A stretch of 64,000 bases of DNA. Source: Dichetophora obliterata (taxonomy: Eukaryota > Arthropoda > Insecta > Diptera > Sciomyzidae). Position 1 is the stretch's first letter. Each line of letters opens with the position of its first letter. The stretch lies in NCBI GenBank assembly GCA_963920525.1, contig OY986438.1, positions 177,563,093 to 177,627,092 on the forward strand, read 5' to 3'. Made by a program: the position numbers and the translations under genes. The notes under the pieces were generated by a model. That model searched no databases. It was given only the letters and a program-made list of their open reading frames with translations, and was not told the DNA's origin. This document shows, piece by piece, positions 55,440 to 64,000 of this stretch.

Positions 55440-56459
55440 CATATGGGTCATTCTTTTACAAATTGCACGAAATTTGGAAAAAATAAAGTTTGACATTTTC
55501 AAATTATCTGAAATTTTTTTTATATTTTTTTTTACATAAAATAAGCTTACACGTGTATCGGAATTTTTTTCGGAAATTTTTTCTTACAGAATACCGTTAC
55601 GTCAAAATTGTGAAAAATGGCAACATATTGTTAATGTCTGTGCTCTTAAATCACAATATCTCGGGTTGTGCTATTCCGATTTGGTTCGCTTTGAGCCCGT
55701 TAGATAGATAATTTATTGTTCTTTAATTTTGCGGTAAAATTTATTTTTCACAATTTAAAATATATGTATAAAAAGTGATTGAACTTTTGAAACGGCTTTT
55801 TGATGTCCTTAACCCAGGTAAATGACATTTTTGACAGCCCCAATCAACGCGCCATAAATTTTTACAAAATACAAAATTCTCAAATGATGGAGCGATTTTT
55901 TATAGATTTTATATATGGCCAAACGCACAACTACGTGCATGTGTTTATGCATGCTGTGCTCGCTAGCTCGCTGATTTGGCTATATACACATAAAGCGTTA
56001 GGTGAACAAACATTTATGTAAAATCTATAAAAAATGGCTCCATTCTTTTGAGAATTTTTTATTTTGTAAAAATGTATGGGTCGTTGATTGGTGCTATCAA
56101 AAATGTCAGTTACCTGGGTTAAGGGCATCAAGAAGCCGTTTAAAAGTTCAATAAAGTTTTATAAATTTAGTTTAAATCGTGAAAAAATTTTACCATAAAA
56201 TTAAATAACAATAAATTATCTATCTGACGGGCTCAAAACGAACAAAATTAGAATAGTACAACCCAAGCTATTGTGATTTAAGTAACACAAACATTGACAA
56301 AATGTTGCCATTTTTCACAATTTTGTCCTATCGGTATGCAGTAAAAAAGTTTTTCTTATTAAGCTTATTTTACGTAAAGAAAATTTAAAAAAATTTTCGG
56401 CGGAATCTGAGACATCAAATCCTGGAAGGAGTGCGATTTGTAAAAGAATGACCCATATG
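55440..56459. repeat. 1.02-kb palindrome with ~450-bp arms
   Basis: The left arm 55440-55914 and the right arm 56016-56459 are inverted copies over their full length with moderate divergence and small indels. Matching landmarks: CATATGGGTCATTCTTTTAC with its inverse at 56440-56459; TCTCGGGTTGTGCTATTC with the inverse at about 56255; GATGTCCTTAACCCAGGTAA with the inverse at 56109-56129. The loop of about 100 bp (55915-56015) holds a smaller stem (GGCCAAA...TTTGGC). Both arms are intronic in Rdl, so the unspliced RNA could form a long duplex. Confidence 0.88.
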
Positions 56460-56689
56460 ACTAGCCCATGTTTAGGTTTATAAACTAATTAAAAAAATTG
56501 GGCGTTATACAGTTACAATACGTAAACATACGCTACGTTATTGTTCATTGTTATTGTTTACTGCTTTATAGCCACACGGTTAAAAATTTTGAATTTTTAA
56601 TCCCAAAAGTACTATTTTTTAATCCCTATTTTAGTTTAATTTAGCTAGGTCTCCAATCCATGTTTCTGAAAGGAACTTACTTGCATTCG

Positions 56690-56780
56690 TAATGTTGCAA
56701 AATAAGCGAAACCTTTTTTACAACTGAGTTGGACGAGTCTATAAGGTGTTGGACCAGCAGATCAGGAGACGTATGTTCAA
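56690..56780 (+). repeat. tRNA-like module of the TIR family
   Basis: GAGTTGGACGAGTCTATAAG (A box-like) ... GACGTATGTTCAAATCATGA (B box-like). The same module occurs inverted and twice in 2877-3540, where the better preserved version has GGACGAGTGGATAAG and GTGTTCAAATCACGA. Confidence 0.45.
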
Positions 56781-57376
56781 ATCATGAAATAATCAGAGTA
56801 AATTTTTTTTTGGATTAGAAAATTTTGAACTTTTCTTTGGATTAAAAAGTAATCTTTTTTTGGTGTTGTCCTATGTCACGGTGTTACAAAAAATAAATTT
56901 TTTTTTGTCCGATGAACCAAATGCACATATTCGGAAAGAGGGGAAAAAATAAAAATACACGTATATCGTCGATTTTCATGTACACGTCAGAATTTTTTTT
57001 TTTTAAGTTTGAAGTATAAAGCTCGTAGTGGCCTGTGTGGAAGCCTTTGGACCGATTTTTAACCCTTGTTTAGTGATCTAATCGAGCTGATTTTTTGCAG
57101 GCAGACTCGTGGAAATGTCTGTAGCACGTCAAATTTTTTAAAAACAATTTTTATCAATTCTCAGATTTTCCCCAATTTTTATAATTTTTGAAAAAAAAAT
57201 ATTTTTTTTCACTTTTCTTAGCATAACTTGAAGGGACTCCAAATTTTTAAACTACTAAAGCGTTAGCAAAAAAAAATGTTTTTTGACCCATCCTACTCGA
57301 TATAGTTGTAGTTAGTCAATAGTAACCTTCTAACACTAAACAGTTTTTGACTTTTACAACACTTACAACTGGTCTA

Positions 57377-57517
57377 GGGGCCCTCAAACGATACTACATG
57401 TCCATCCAACTTCCATCGGACATGTCCATCCACCTTGATTTCTTGCACACGAACGACATGTAGTATGTGTGATGACTTGACAGGTCGGATGGACATGTAG
57501 TATCGTTTGAGGGCCCC
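57377..57517. mobile_element. 141-bp MITE with perfect 31-bp TIRs and TA duplication
   Basis: GGGGCCCTCAAACGATACTA plus the next 11 bases (57377-57407) is repeated exactly inverted at 57487-57517. TA lies on both sides (57375-57376 and 57518-57519), the signature of Tc1/mariner-type mobilisation. The stem is extended imperfectly inward (GGACATGTCCATCC). Inserted 70 bp upstream of the zinc-motif ORF. Perfect arms mean a recent insertion. Confidence 0.9.
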
Positions 57518-57587
57518 TAAGGAATTGCAATATTGATTTAAGTTCTGTTGTGCGAAAACGTATTTCTATATATTTCATCTGAAAAAA

Positions 57588-58004
57588 ATGCAGTGTCCGA
57601 CGCGAAATAACTTTTGTTACGTTTGTGGCTTATTCGCACCAAGTAAAAATTTCAAAAATATTACTAAAACAGTGGTGAATTCGTTTCAGAAAATATTTAA
57701 GACTGCTTATGTTCCTTACTTGTGGTATACTCCGGAAGTCGTGTGCGACTATTGCTACAGAAATTTGTGCAAGTTTACTGATGGAAGGTCAACAATAAAG
57801 TACGCTGTACCAACAATTTGGCTACCACGCACGGAGCACTGCAATGAATTGTGCTACTTTTGTGTAACTTTTGCTCAAACAAAAGGGTACCAATACATTC
57901 ACCGCAAAAAAATTCGCTACGCTAATGTAGAATCGGTAATTCCAGCAGTTCTATACTCACCAGAAGACCAGCGAAAGGTTCCATCAGGACATTGCGGCTA
58001 TTGA
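57588..58004 (+). CDS. N-terminal part of an ERFHQD-type transposon protein (zinc-binding)
   Basis: 138 codons from a clear ATG. The first part contains two CxxC pairs: NNFCYVCGLFAPSK (residues about 9-12) and PEVVCDYCYRNLCK (about 53-56). A further pair follows, CNELCYFCVTF (about 87-90), preceded by AVPTIWLPRTEH. This Cys layout resembles ZAD/THAP-like zinc folds and matches the equivalent region of the relic at 48650-48775 (VCYVC..., VPMIWRE...CYFC). After about residue 125 (AVLYSPEDQ) the frame passes the deletion point and ends in a short unrelated tail. The protein's natural continuation is missing. The intact zinc region could still encode a DNA-binding peptide. Function unknown; the link to the other copy is by eye. 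Confidence 0.6.
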   Translation: MQCPTRNNFCYVCGLFAPSKNFKNITKTVVNSFQKIFKTAYVPYLWYTPEVVCDYCYRNLCKFTDGRSTIKYAVPTIWLPRTEHCNELCYFCVTFAQTKGYQYIHRKKIRYANVESVIPAVLYSPEDQRKVPSGHCGY

Positions 58005-58122
58005 AAAGCGCTTTAAAGGAAAAGACATTACGCATATGCTTGGCGAATACTGTTGGTCTATTTGTCGCGATACTGAAGCAAATGCTTACAACCGCAAAAA
58101 TAAAAGGCCTAAATTTCTTTAA
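57970..58122 (+). pseudogene. C-terminal end of the same transposon protein, different frame
   Basis: In a different frame from the N-terminal part, this reads SERFHQDIAAIEKRFKGKDI, then MLGEYCWSICRDTEANAYNR, ending at TAA 58120-58122. The same end is found at 49985-50176 (ERFHQDIKELEKRYQRRW...YCWSLHRE with the Tyr mutated to stop). The middle of the protein, over 300 codons in the other copy, is absent. This is therefore an internal deletion derivative whose junction lies near 57955-57972. Confidence 0.65.
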
Positions 58123-58475
58123 AAACATTAAAATTTTTAATGTAACAATTCTTTATTTTTATAAAACAAAAGTAATAAAAAAAATTGTTTTTTTAACGAA
58201 CTGAAACCTTAAAAAAACCGATAACCATTAAAAAAAATATATATACTTCAAGCTTAAAAAAAAAATTCTGACGTGTACATGAAAATCGCCGATACACGTG
58301 TATTTTTATTTTTTTATCCCCTTTCCGAAAAAGTAAATTTGGTTCATAGGACAGAATGTGTGTAACACGGTGTATGTAGTCCAAAAAAGTTTAAAATTTA
58401 GTTCAAAATTTTTAACCGTGCAGTCGGTCTATAAATAACTATAAATAACTAAAAGTTAAACTTATTTTTACTTAC

Positions 58476-58606
58476 GCTGCATCGACTGAAGCCAGTTTTT
58501 TTGTCGGTTCTTGCAGAATGAAGGCTATATTAAATGCCAGCCAAAGGGTAATTAATCGCGCCCTAGGCAACATCGATGTGAGCCGTTCATAGATGGATTC
58601 ACTCAT
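58476..58606 (-). CDS. Rdl: Rdl coding exon 1 (start codon and signal peptide)
   Basis: First coding exon of the GABA-gated chloride channel subunit RDL, a plasma-membrane Cys-loop receptor that carries fast inhibitory transmission in insect neurons. Read on the minus strand it encodes 43 residues starting MSESIYERL. A hydrophobic stretch follows (LITLWLAFNIAFIL, about residues 18-31), as expected for a signal peptide, then LASVDAA. The start is well supported: an in-frame TGA lies upstream at 58670-58672 with no other in-frame ATG between. The exon ends GCA GC at a consensus GTAAGT donor (58475 downwards). The split codon GC|G joins exon 2 exactly, recreating the AATGGGSM junction known from Drosophila RDL. 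The N-terminal 35 residues differ from the Drosophila sequence, which is normal for a cleaved signal region. The match to exon 2 makes the identity secure; only the exact cleavage site is uncertain. Confidence 0.92.
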
Positions 58607-60800
58607 GATGCTGGTGTGTTGTTTGGTTTGTTTATTCGTTTTGACGGCAGGTAGGCAGGAAAACGGCAGTCAGTCAGTCAGGCAGGCATGCAGGCTGGTA
58701 GGCGGGTTAAGAGCGAATGCGCTGTGTCTAGCTGGCTGACTGCTTTTGTGAGTCTGTGTGTGCAACAGTGTCCTAGCTAAATGCTTGCAAAAATGTTGAT
58801 TTCTTTGTTGTTTTTGTGGCTGCAAATTAAAAGTAACTATTTATGTTGAACAATCACTTAAAGCCCAGATGTTTTCACTTGATGTTGTTTGTTTTTGCTG
58901 TTTTAGTCTTTGTAGGTGTTGTAGCGGTTGTTGTTGTTGTTGTTGTTATGATGATGATAGTGCGTTTGTATTGGCTAATTCTTATCTCTCCTTTTCCTTG
59001 GATAGCAGTTATATTAGCGGAAGTTTTTTTTTACTTTTAGCTTTTTATTTGTTGCTGCTGTATAAAGCTGCGTGCTGGCTGATGTTGTTGCTGTTGGTGT
59101 TGTTGTTGTTTTATGCGCAGCATACAATTTTCTTCCTTAACTTCACTTAGGTAACTTTTACTTATGATAATTTGGTGAGTGTTTGTGTGCGTGAAGGGGG
59201 TTGGCAGGGACAAAGTTTTGTTGGAAAATTTGTGTTGTTGGCTTTGCTGGTGTGTGTGTAAGTGTGTGTATGTGTCAGTGTGTGTGTGAGTTTTAGGGTA
59301 AGTAGCAATGTCCGTATCCGGTTTGTTGCTCGGCACACTCTTGTTTTGGTAACACTTTGTTGTTGTTGTTGCAAGAAATTGCGTGCGTCGTCGCTAAGAA
59401 GCTTTTCCTCGCAGGTACAAGCAACATTAACAAAGTTTTCTTGGTGTAGTGTTGCTGTTGTTGCTATTGTTTTTGTTGGTGAATTTTTCCTTGTAACCCA
59501 ACGTATTTAATTGGTTTTTGACGCACTTGCTTTGTGAGCTGAAGTTGTTCACGCAGCAGTGTTTGTTGTTGTTGCGCCTTTAAACTTGCTGCCAGGCTGC
59601 TAATTTTTATGTTGTTTGTTATGTTAAGGGGTCGTCTGCTTTTACGGATTCTGTCAGATTATTTATTTAATTTTAATTCTTTGTTTAAAAGGAGTTTTCT
59701 GATTTGTATTTGATATCCTTTGTTTGCTTCTGATTATATTTTACTAACGCTGATTTCCTGTTTCGCTTTCTTTGTTTGCCTTTGCTTTTTTAAAACGTTG
59801 CAATTTGATTCTATTTTTTTTTTAATTGTATCCTTCTATCTCCTCGTTTTTACTCTTTTTGCATTACATTTACGTTTTGTTTTTATTTTCTTTTATGTTT
59901 GTTTGCTGTTGTGCTGCTGCTGCTTTTGCTTCGGCTACGTTTTACGACTTTGTCATCCGTTTACTTGTGAGGCAAAGTTCATCTCACCGTTTGTAACTTG
60001 AGCTTACGCTTACGTCTTTGCTGTTGTCACAAACATGTCGCTGTTGTTTTGACGGGCAGTTTGTCATGTTGCTGTTGATGTTGGTGTTGTTGTTGTTGAC
60101 AGCTTGTAGTGACATCTTTATCTATTCTTGTGTTTATTTGTAGACATTTTGTCTTTTTTTTTTCTGTTCAATTTTATAACCTTAAAACTTAACCACTCTA
60201 TTACGCTAATCTGACTAAAGTTTAATAATTTTCATCAATTTTTTTTTTGGTTAAAAGCTTAATTTTTGTTTCTTCTTCATTTTGCTTACGTTTTCTTAAG
60301 AAAACTCTTAACTTTTTATCACTGTTCATTAAACATTTATAATTTTGCTATCTGCTAAACATTTTGATGTGTTGAATGTATAAAATAAAATTATTTTTTG
60401 CTTTTTTTTTAATTTACACACAAACGTTCTTGTTCACTTTTATCTTCTACACTGCATTGCATTTTTCACTTTAAGCTTGTACTGCAAAATTTTTACAAAT
60501 CAATTCTATGGCATCAAAAGAAAAATCAGGGCGAGTCACAGACCAAAAACTGAAAATTTTCTCACATGAATAAGTCAATGTTTCCTTTTTACCGTTACAC
60601 TTTTTCTAACACAACCACGAGCTACAACGAGCGCGCCTCAACGACAAGATTTCAGCTGCGATGTCGTCGCACAAGTTCCATTTTCAATTGCAAAGGATCT
60701 AAAAATCGACAACAAAATCAAGAGAAAAAAACAACAAAAATTGTAGGGTACTCATTTTAGGTGTTGCCGCCGTCTTTAAAGCTTAGAGAACGCAGCGCTC
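58607..60800 (-). promoter_or_regulatory. Rdl: Rdl 5' leader and promoter-proximal region (extent inferred)
   Basis: Upstream of the Rdl start codon the minus strand is rich in CAA/CAG runs (58930-58950, 59050-59115, 59360-59375, 60075-60100) and CTGC/CTGA runs (58640-58690), a composition common in long fly neuronal leaders. GC content rises around 60580-60960. There minus-strand text such as AACTCGTTCAACTTCG and CTGACAGTGAACC could include an initiator, but no TATA box or clear Inr-DPE pair can be fixed. The transcription start is therefore unknown. Short upstream open frames are present. Confidence 0.35.
59037..59336 (-). other. Possible upstream open frame in the Rdl leader (99 codons)
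   Basis: Starts MPSNKPDTDIATY, continues through Thr-His-rich repeats from a (CA)n-type run and ends in a Gln-rich stretch (KQQQHQQQQHQPARS). A second frame (59162-59374, starting MQQQQQSVTK) overlaps it. Composition follows the underlying simple repeats, so a protein product is doubtful. If this region is in the Rdl mRNA both would act as upstream ORFs. Confidence 0.2.
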
Positions 60801-62329
60801 GGCTTGCACCATAAGCGGTTCACTGTCAGCAAAAACGAAGTTGAACGAGTTAAATTCGCGAAGCTCTTCTGCAAAGTGCGAGTGCTCCTGCTTGTGTGTG
60901 TGTGTGCAAAGAGCTAATTGCCGAGCTATGATAGGGAGTCACTATGGGCTTAGTTAGCAATTGAGCGCAAGTTAAGAGAGAGAGAAGGGCACAAAGGGCG
61001 CCCTGTGTGTGAATAGGTCATAAATAAGTTGGTACGTATATTTATCTATATTTATATTAGTTGCATATAGACTAAGCTCCAAATCTATGTATGTATGTAT
61101 GAGTGGCTATGATTGTGCTGTTTTGTATGTATGTAGACACATAAAAGTGTGTGTGTGTGTGTGTTTTTTTTGGCAGTCAATTTTACTACCATCGTTTAAG
61201 TATGTTTTATCTGTTCCAACAAAAAAAGTTAATGTTAGTTTTTGTCCTATATTTATAAATATATTGAAACAGATTATTTCGTTGATGGCTAAATTTGACG
61301 TTATTCATATGCCAATAATTATAGAAACGCGATTTGAGTACTTTTTCATTGGCTTTTATTTAATTTTGTTTCACTTAATATTTAGAAAGAAAAATTTTGG
61401 TTTTATTATATTATATTGTTTAAGTAAATTTTATGTGAGTTGTAGAGCTTTGTAAATTTTATTGTATTATACAAAGCGAATCATTAAAATCAAATAAAAC
61501 GTTTATTGAATTAATATATTTTCGCGTGTTGGAAAATTTTTCAATAATTTTTTTTTACTCAAAAAGTGTAAATAAAAGTTGGTTATCTCCAGATTTAAGC
61601 AAATAAAACTCTTTATTTACTAAGAACCTGTTTTCTATCACCTCCATTTCTATTTTATTGTAAAACATGTTTGGGATATAGCTTAGTTATATCCAAGGTT
61701 TCTACAGTTATCTTAGAATGTGATAGCTTCTAGGCGATTACTTTACTTGTGAGCAGCAAAATTTACTTCAGCACTAAACGCTTCAAAGTTTGAAATTTTA
61801 TGAGTAAAATTATATAAATTTTTAAAAGAAAATGGGTATTCACGATGTGGTGTGTTGTGTATGGTCTTGTGGTGGTATTGTGTTTTTATAAAAGCACTGT
61901 CTAACAGCTTTGGTACAAAAGAGCATTCTTGTTAAATTTCAGAAAGAGAACGTTGTGAGAACTAGTTTTGCCGAACAGAGGCATAGTCCAACACGTAACA
62001 ATTTTTTTTATTTGCATTTAAATGTTAAGTGGAAATTGTTGTTATAAAATTAGTGTCAACAGTCTCAAAAAATGGCTCCTTCTTATAATTACTGGCCAAT
62101 CAAACTAAATATGAAATGATATGAATTCGTGAAATAGATTTTGAGAAGCTTGGATCGACACAAAGACACTTAAAAAAACTTTCTTTTCACCGTTTTTCGC
62201 TTACTGTGAAACCTAAATAAGAGCGTTAAGCGGTGCGTTGCCAGCCGCTTTCCGCTAACGCTGAATTTTCATCCCTAAATAAGAGCGGCGGCCTTATGTC
62301 AGATGTTTAAAAAAGTGTTTGGCATACAA
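60801..62329. other. Upstream flank of Rdl, no gene recognised
   Basis: (GT)n at about 61148-61165 and TATG repeats at 61087-61102; otherwise AT-rich. The open frame at 61087-61455 starts inside the simple repeat and has no recognisable domain. Confidence 0.45.
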
Positions 62330-63040
62330 GTTTTATGAATTTGGGGCTGGCAAAAAAAAATGATATTCCAAAAATGGGTCGCTGAATCCGAATCCGTTGT
62401 CAGAATTTCAAAATTATAAAATTTTGAAATAATAGGGTTGCCACCTAATTATATGTCTTTTCAATAGTTTTAAACGTCATTTATCAGTGTTAAGAGGTCG
62501 CTGATTGCGAATCTAAGGTCAGAATTTTAAAATTCAATATGGTGGATAGGGTTGCCACCTCAATTTTTTGTAGTTTTATGAATTCGAGCCTGGCAAAAAA
62601 ATGGTACAACAAAAATGGGTCGCTGAATCCGAATCCGTTGTCAGAATTTCAAAATTATAAAATTTTGAAATAATAGGGTTGCCACCTAATAATATATATT
62701 TTCACGAGTTTTAAACGTCATTTATTAGTGTTAAAGGGTCGCTGATATCGAATCTAAAGTCAGAATTTTAAAATTTGCCAGCCCCGAATTTATAAAACTA
62801 AAAAAATTATGGTGGCAACCCTATCCACCATCTTGAATTTTAAAACTCTGACCTTAGATTTGCAATCAGCGACCCCTTAACACTGATAAATGACGTTTAA
62901 AACTATTGAAAAGACATATAATTAGGTGGCAACCCTATTATTTCAAAATTTTATAATTTTGAAATTCTGACAACGGATTCGGATTCAGCGACCCATTTTT
63001 GGAATATCATTTTTTTTTGCCAGCCCCGAATTCATAAAAC
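62330..63040. repeat. 0.7-kb palindromic repeat cluster
   Basis: Arms of about 230 bp: 62330-62558 and inverted 62811-63040, nearly identical (axis about 62685). Between the arms sits a third, direct copy (62585-62775). The word AGGGTTGCCACCT occurs at 62434, 62548 and 62675, and its inverse GGTGGCAACCCT at about 62811 and 62925. Confidence 0.85.
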
Positions 63041-63340
63041 TACAAAAAATTAAGGTGGCAACACTACCCACCATCTTGAATTTTAAAATTCTGATTTTAC
63101 ATTCAAAATCAGTGACCCCTTAACACTGATAACTGACGTTTAAAACTCTTAAAAAGACATATTATTAGGTGGCAATACTGTGGTAAAAATTTAGGTGGCA
63201 ACCCTAACCTCCATCTTAAATTTTAAAACTGTGACATTATATTCGAAATCAAATCCGTTGTCAGAATTTCAAAATTACAAGAATTCGCAAAAATAAAAAA
63301 ATCTAGATGGCAACTCTATCCGCCATCTTAAATTTTAAAG
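63041..63340 (-). repeat. Further diverged copies of the GGTGGCAACCCT repeat
   Basis: Continues in the inverted orientation: GGTGGCAACACTACCCACCA (63054), TTAGGTGGCAATACTGTGG (63165), TAGGTGGCAACCCTAACC (63192) and AGATGGCAACTCTATCCGCC (63304), each followed by CATCTTGAATTTTAAA-like text. Confidence 0.75.
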
Positions 63341-64000
63341 TTTGACAGCATCTTCGAAATCATTTAGCCTAAAATGGCGCTAACCGAAACCACAACTTGC
63401 CGTTAACTTAATCAGCACTTAACTGACAGTTCAACCTTAACCGAACATTGAGAAAGGGCTTTTTTGCTAACTGCTGGTTAAAGTTCTGATTAGTGCTTAA
63501 CCGGACATTGAGAAAGCGGCCCTCAGTAAATTTTAACACAACAGTTGTCAGCTGTTGACTCCGCTGAATGCGGGCATAGTGATGAATGACAAATTTTTCG
63601 CAGAAATTCCAATTTCATCGTTTTCTGCAGCCAACTTTACTTTCTAACGCTCTGTCAAAATTGGATTTTCCAACCGCTGAGCGTTGCCGCCGCGTTATTA
63701 TGGTTTGCTTCATATAAATCGTATGGGCATGAGAAATTTTTGACACATAAAAAAGTGTGACTGTTATGTCAGAACTCCATGGAGTTTTTGTTCTCAATCT
63801 ATAATTTTTGGTAAGGAATATTTTTCTAAGAGAAATCAAATAATTTCATAGGGCATGCATGTATTGCATAAAATGTTATTATAATAAAAACAAGTTTTTA
63901 TACTTTTGGTACAAAATTGTTTAATGCCCTATACAAATTTTCAGTACAAAACGAAAAAACAAAACTCAGACGTTTGAACTTTAACTTTCTTCATCATAAA
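63341..64000. other. Flanking sequence with a two-copy TTAACCG(A/G)ACATTGAGAAAG motif
   Basis: TTAACCGAACATTGAGAAAG (about 63433) and TTAACCGGACATTGAGAAAG (about 63499) are direct repeats within a GC-richer segment, probably another small dispersed repeat. The rest is AT-rich and featureless. Confidence 0.45.

Larger units (their letters stand above)
56577..58418 (+). mobile_element. 1.84-kb TIR transposon, CGGTTAAAAATTTTG family, internally deleted
   Basis: Left end CGGTTAAAAATTTTGAATTT (56577), right end inverted (...TTCAAAATTTTTAACCG to 58418). Its ends and subterminal text match the non-autonomous element at 2877-3540: over ~50 bp at one end and ~200 bp at the other. It carries a tRNA-like module (about 56690-56780), a TA-flanked MITE (57377-57517) and two open segments (57588-58004 and 57970-58122). 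These are the N- and C-terminal ends of an ERFHQD-type protein. Target duplication unclear (flanks ..GCCA/CA..). Confidence 0.75.

Noticed and set aside
58843..60001. Plus-strand open frames rich in Val, Leu, Phe and Cys (58843-59040, 58869-59150, 59720-60001)
   Set aside because: They arise from GTTGTT/TTTG-rich simple sequence in the Rdl leader region on the other strand; no membrane-protein family is recognised.
61087..61455. 122-codon open frame starting in a TATG repeat
   Set aside because: Begins within simple repeats (TATG and GT), and the remainder is an AT-rich Phe/Ile string without a recognisable domain.

Overview
This window is insect nuclear DNA: strongly AT-rich, almost gene-empty, and packed with mariner, hAT, Tc1-like and non-LTR elements typical of flies. 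The one host gene I can identify is Rdl (Resistance to dieldrin), the GABA-gated chloride channel subunit. It lies on the minus strand and is represented by its 5' part only. Coding exon 1 (58476-58606) carries the start codon and signal peptide. Exon 2 is at 10939-11036, and there are two alternative 68-nt exon 3 cassettes at 10382-10449 and 1149-1216. All splice sites are GT-AG and the split codons match, giving a continuous 99-codon reading frame through either cassette. The peptide matches the known fly Rdl N-terminus, so the source is very probably a higher dipteran. I cannot fix the family; a tephritid-like fly is a guess.

Layout from low to high coordinate. 1-10381: the distal exon 3 cassette and the 9.2-kb intron before the proximal cassette. 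That intron holds a decayed R1-clade non-LTR retrotransposon (2042-8081), interrupted by a TIR element (2877-3540) and by a hAT element (3657-6015). The hAT element itself contains a 5'-truncated RTE-like retrotransposon. 10382-11036: proximal exon 3 and exon 2. 11037-58475: the 47.4-kb first coding intron, essentially a transposon graveyard. 58476-60800: exon 1, then a CAA/CAG-rich leader and promoter-proximal region. 60800-64000: upstream flank with a large palindromic repeat.

Intron 1 contains, in order: a 3.95-kb hAT-type element with perfect 8-bp target duplications (11659-15612); a mellifera/irritans-type mariner relic disrupted by a rosa-type (DD41D) mariner (16395-18391); two inverted copies of a 0.45-kb dispersed repeat; a non-LTR RNase H fragment split by a hAT element (26050-27783); a Tc1-like relic (29237-30526); a larger copy of the same hAT family (39622-41362); a Mos1-like mariner with an intact 347-codon transposase (42527-43809); a second rosa-like element with a different TIR (46431-47708); a relic of an arthropod repeat-borne protein with an ERFHQD C-terminus (48630-50176); another hAT element (52021-54567); a 1-kb palindrome (55440-56459); and a 1.84-kb TIR transposon (56577-58418) carrying the two ends of the same ERFHQD-type protein.

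No part of the window looks like a cooperating multi-gene system. The most interesting items are the mutually exclusive Rdl exon 3 pair, the ERFHQD transposon family with its non-autonomous derivative, the intact mariner, and the long palindromes that could form double-stranded RNA when Rdl is transcribed. All family assignments are from reading translations by eye, without database searches.
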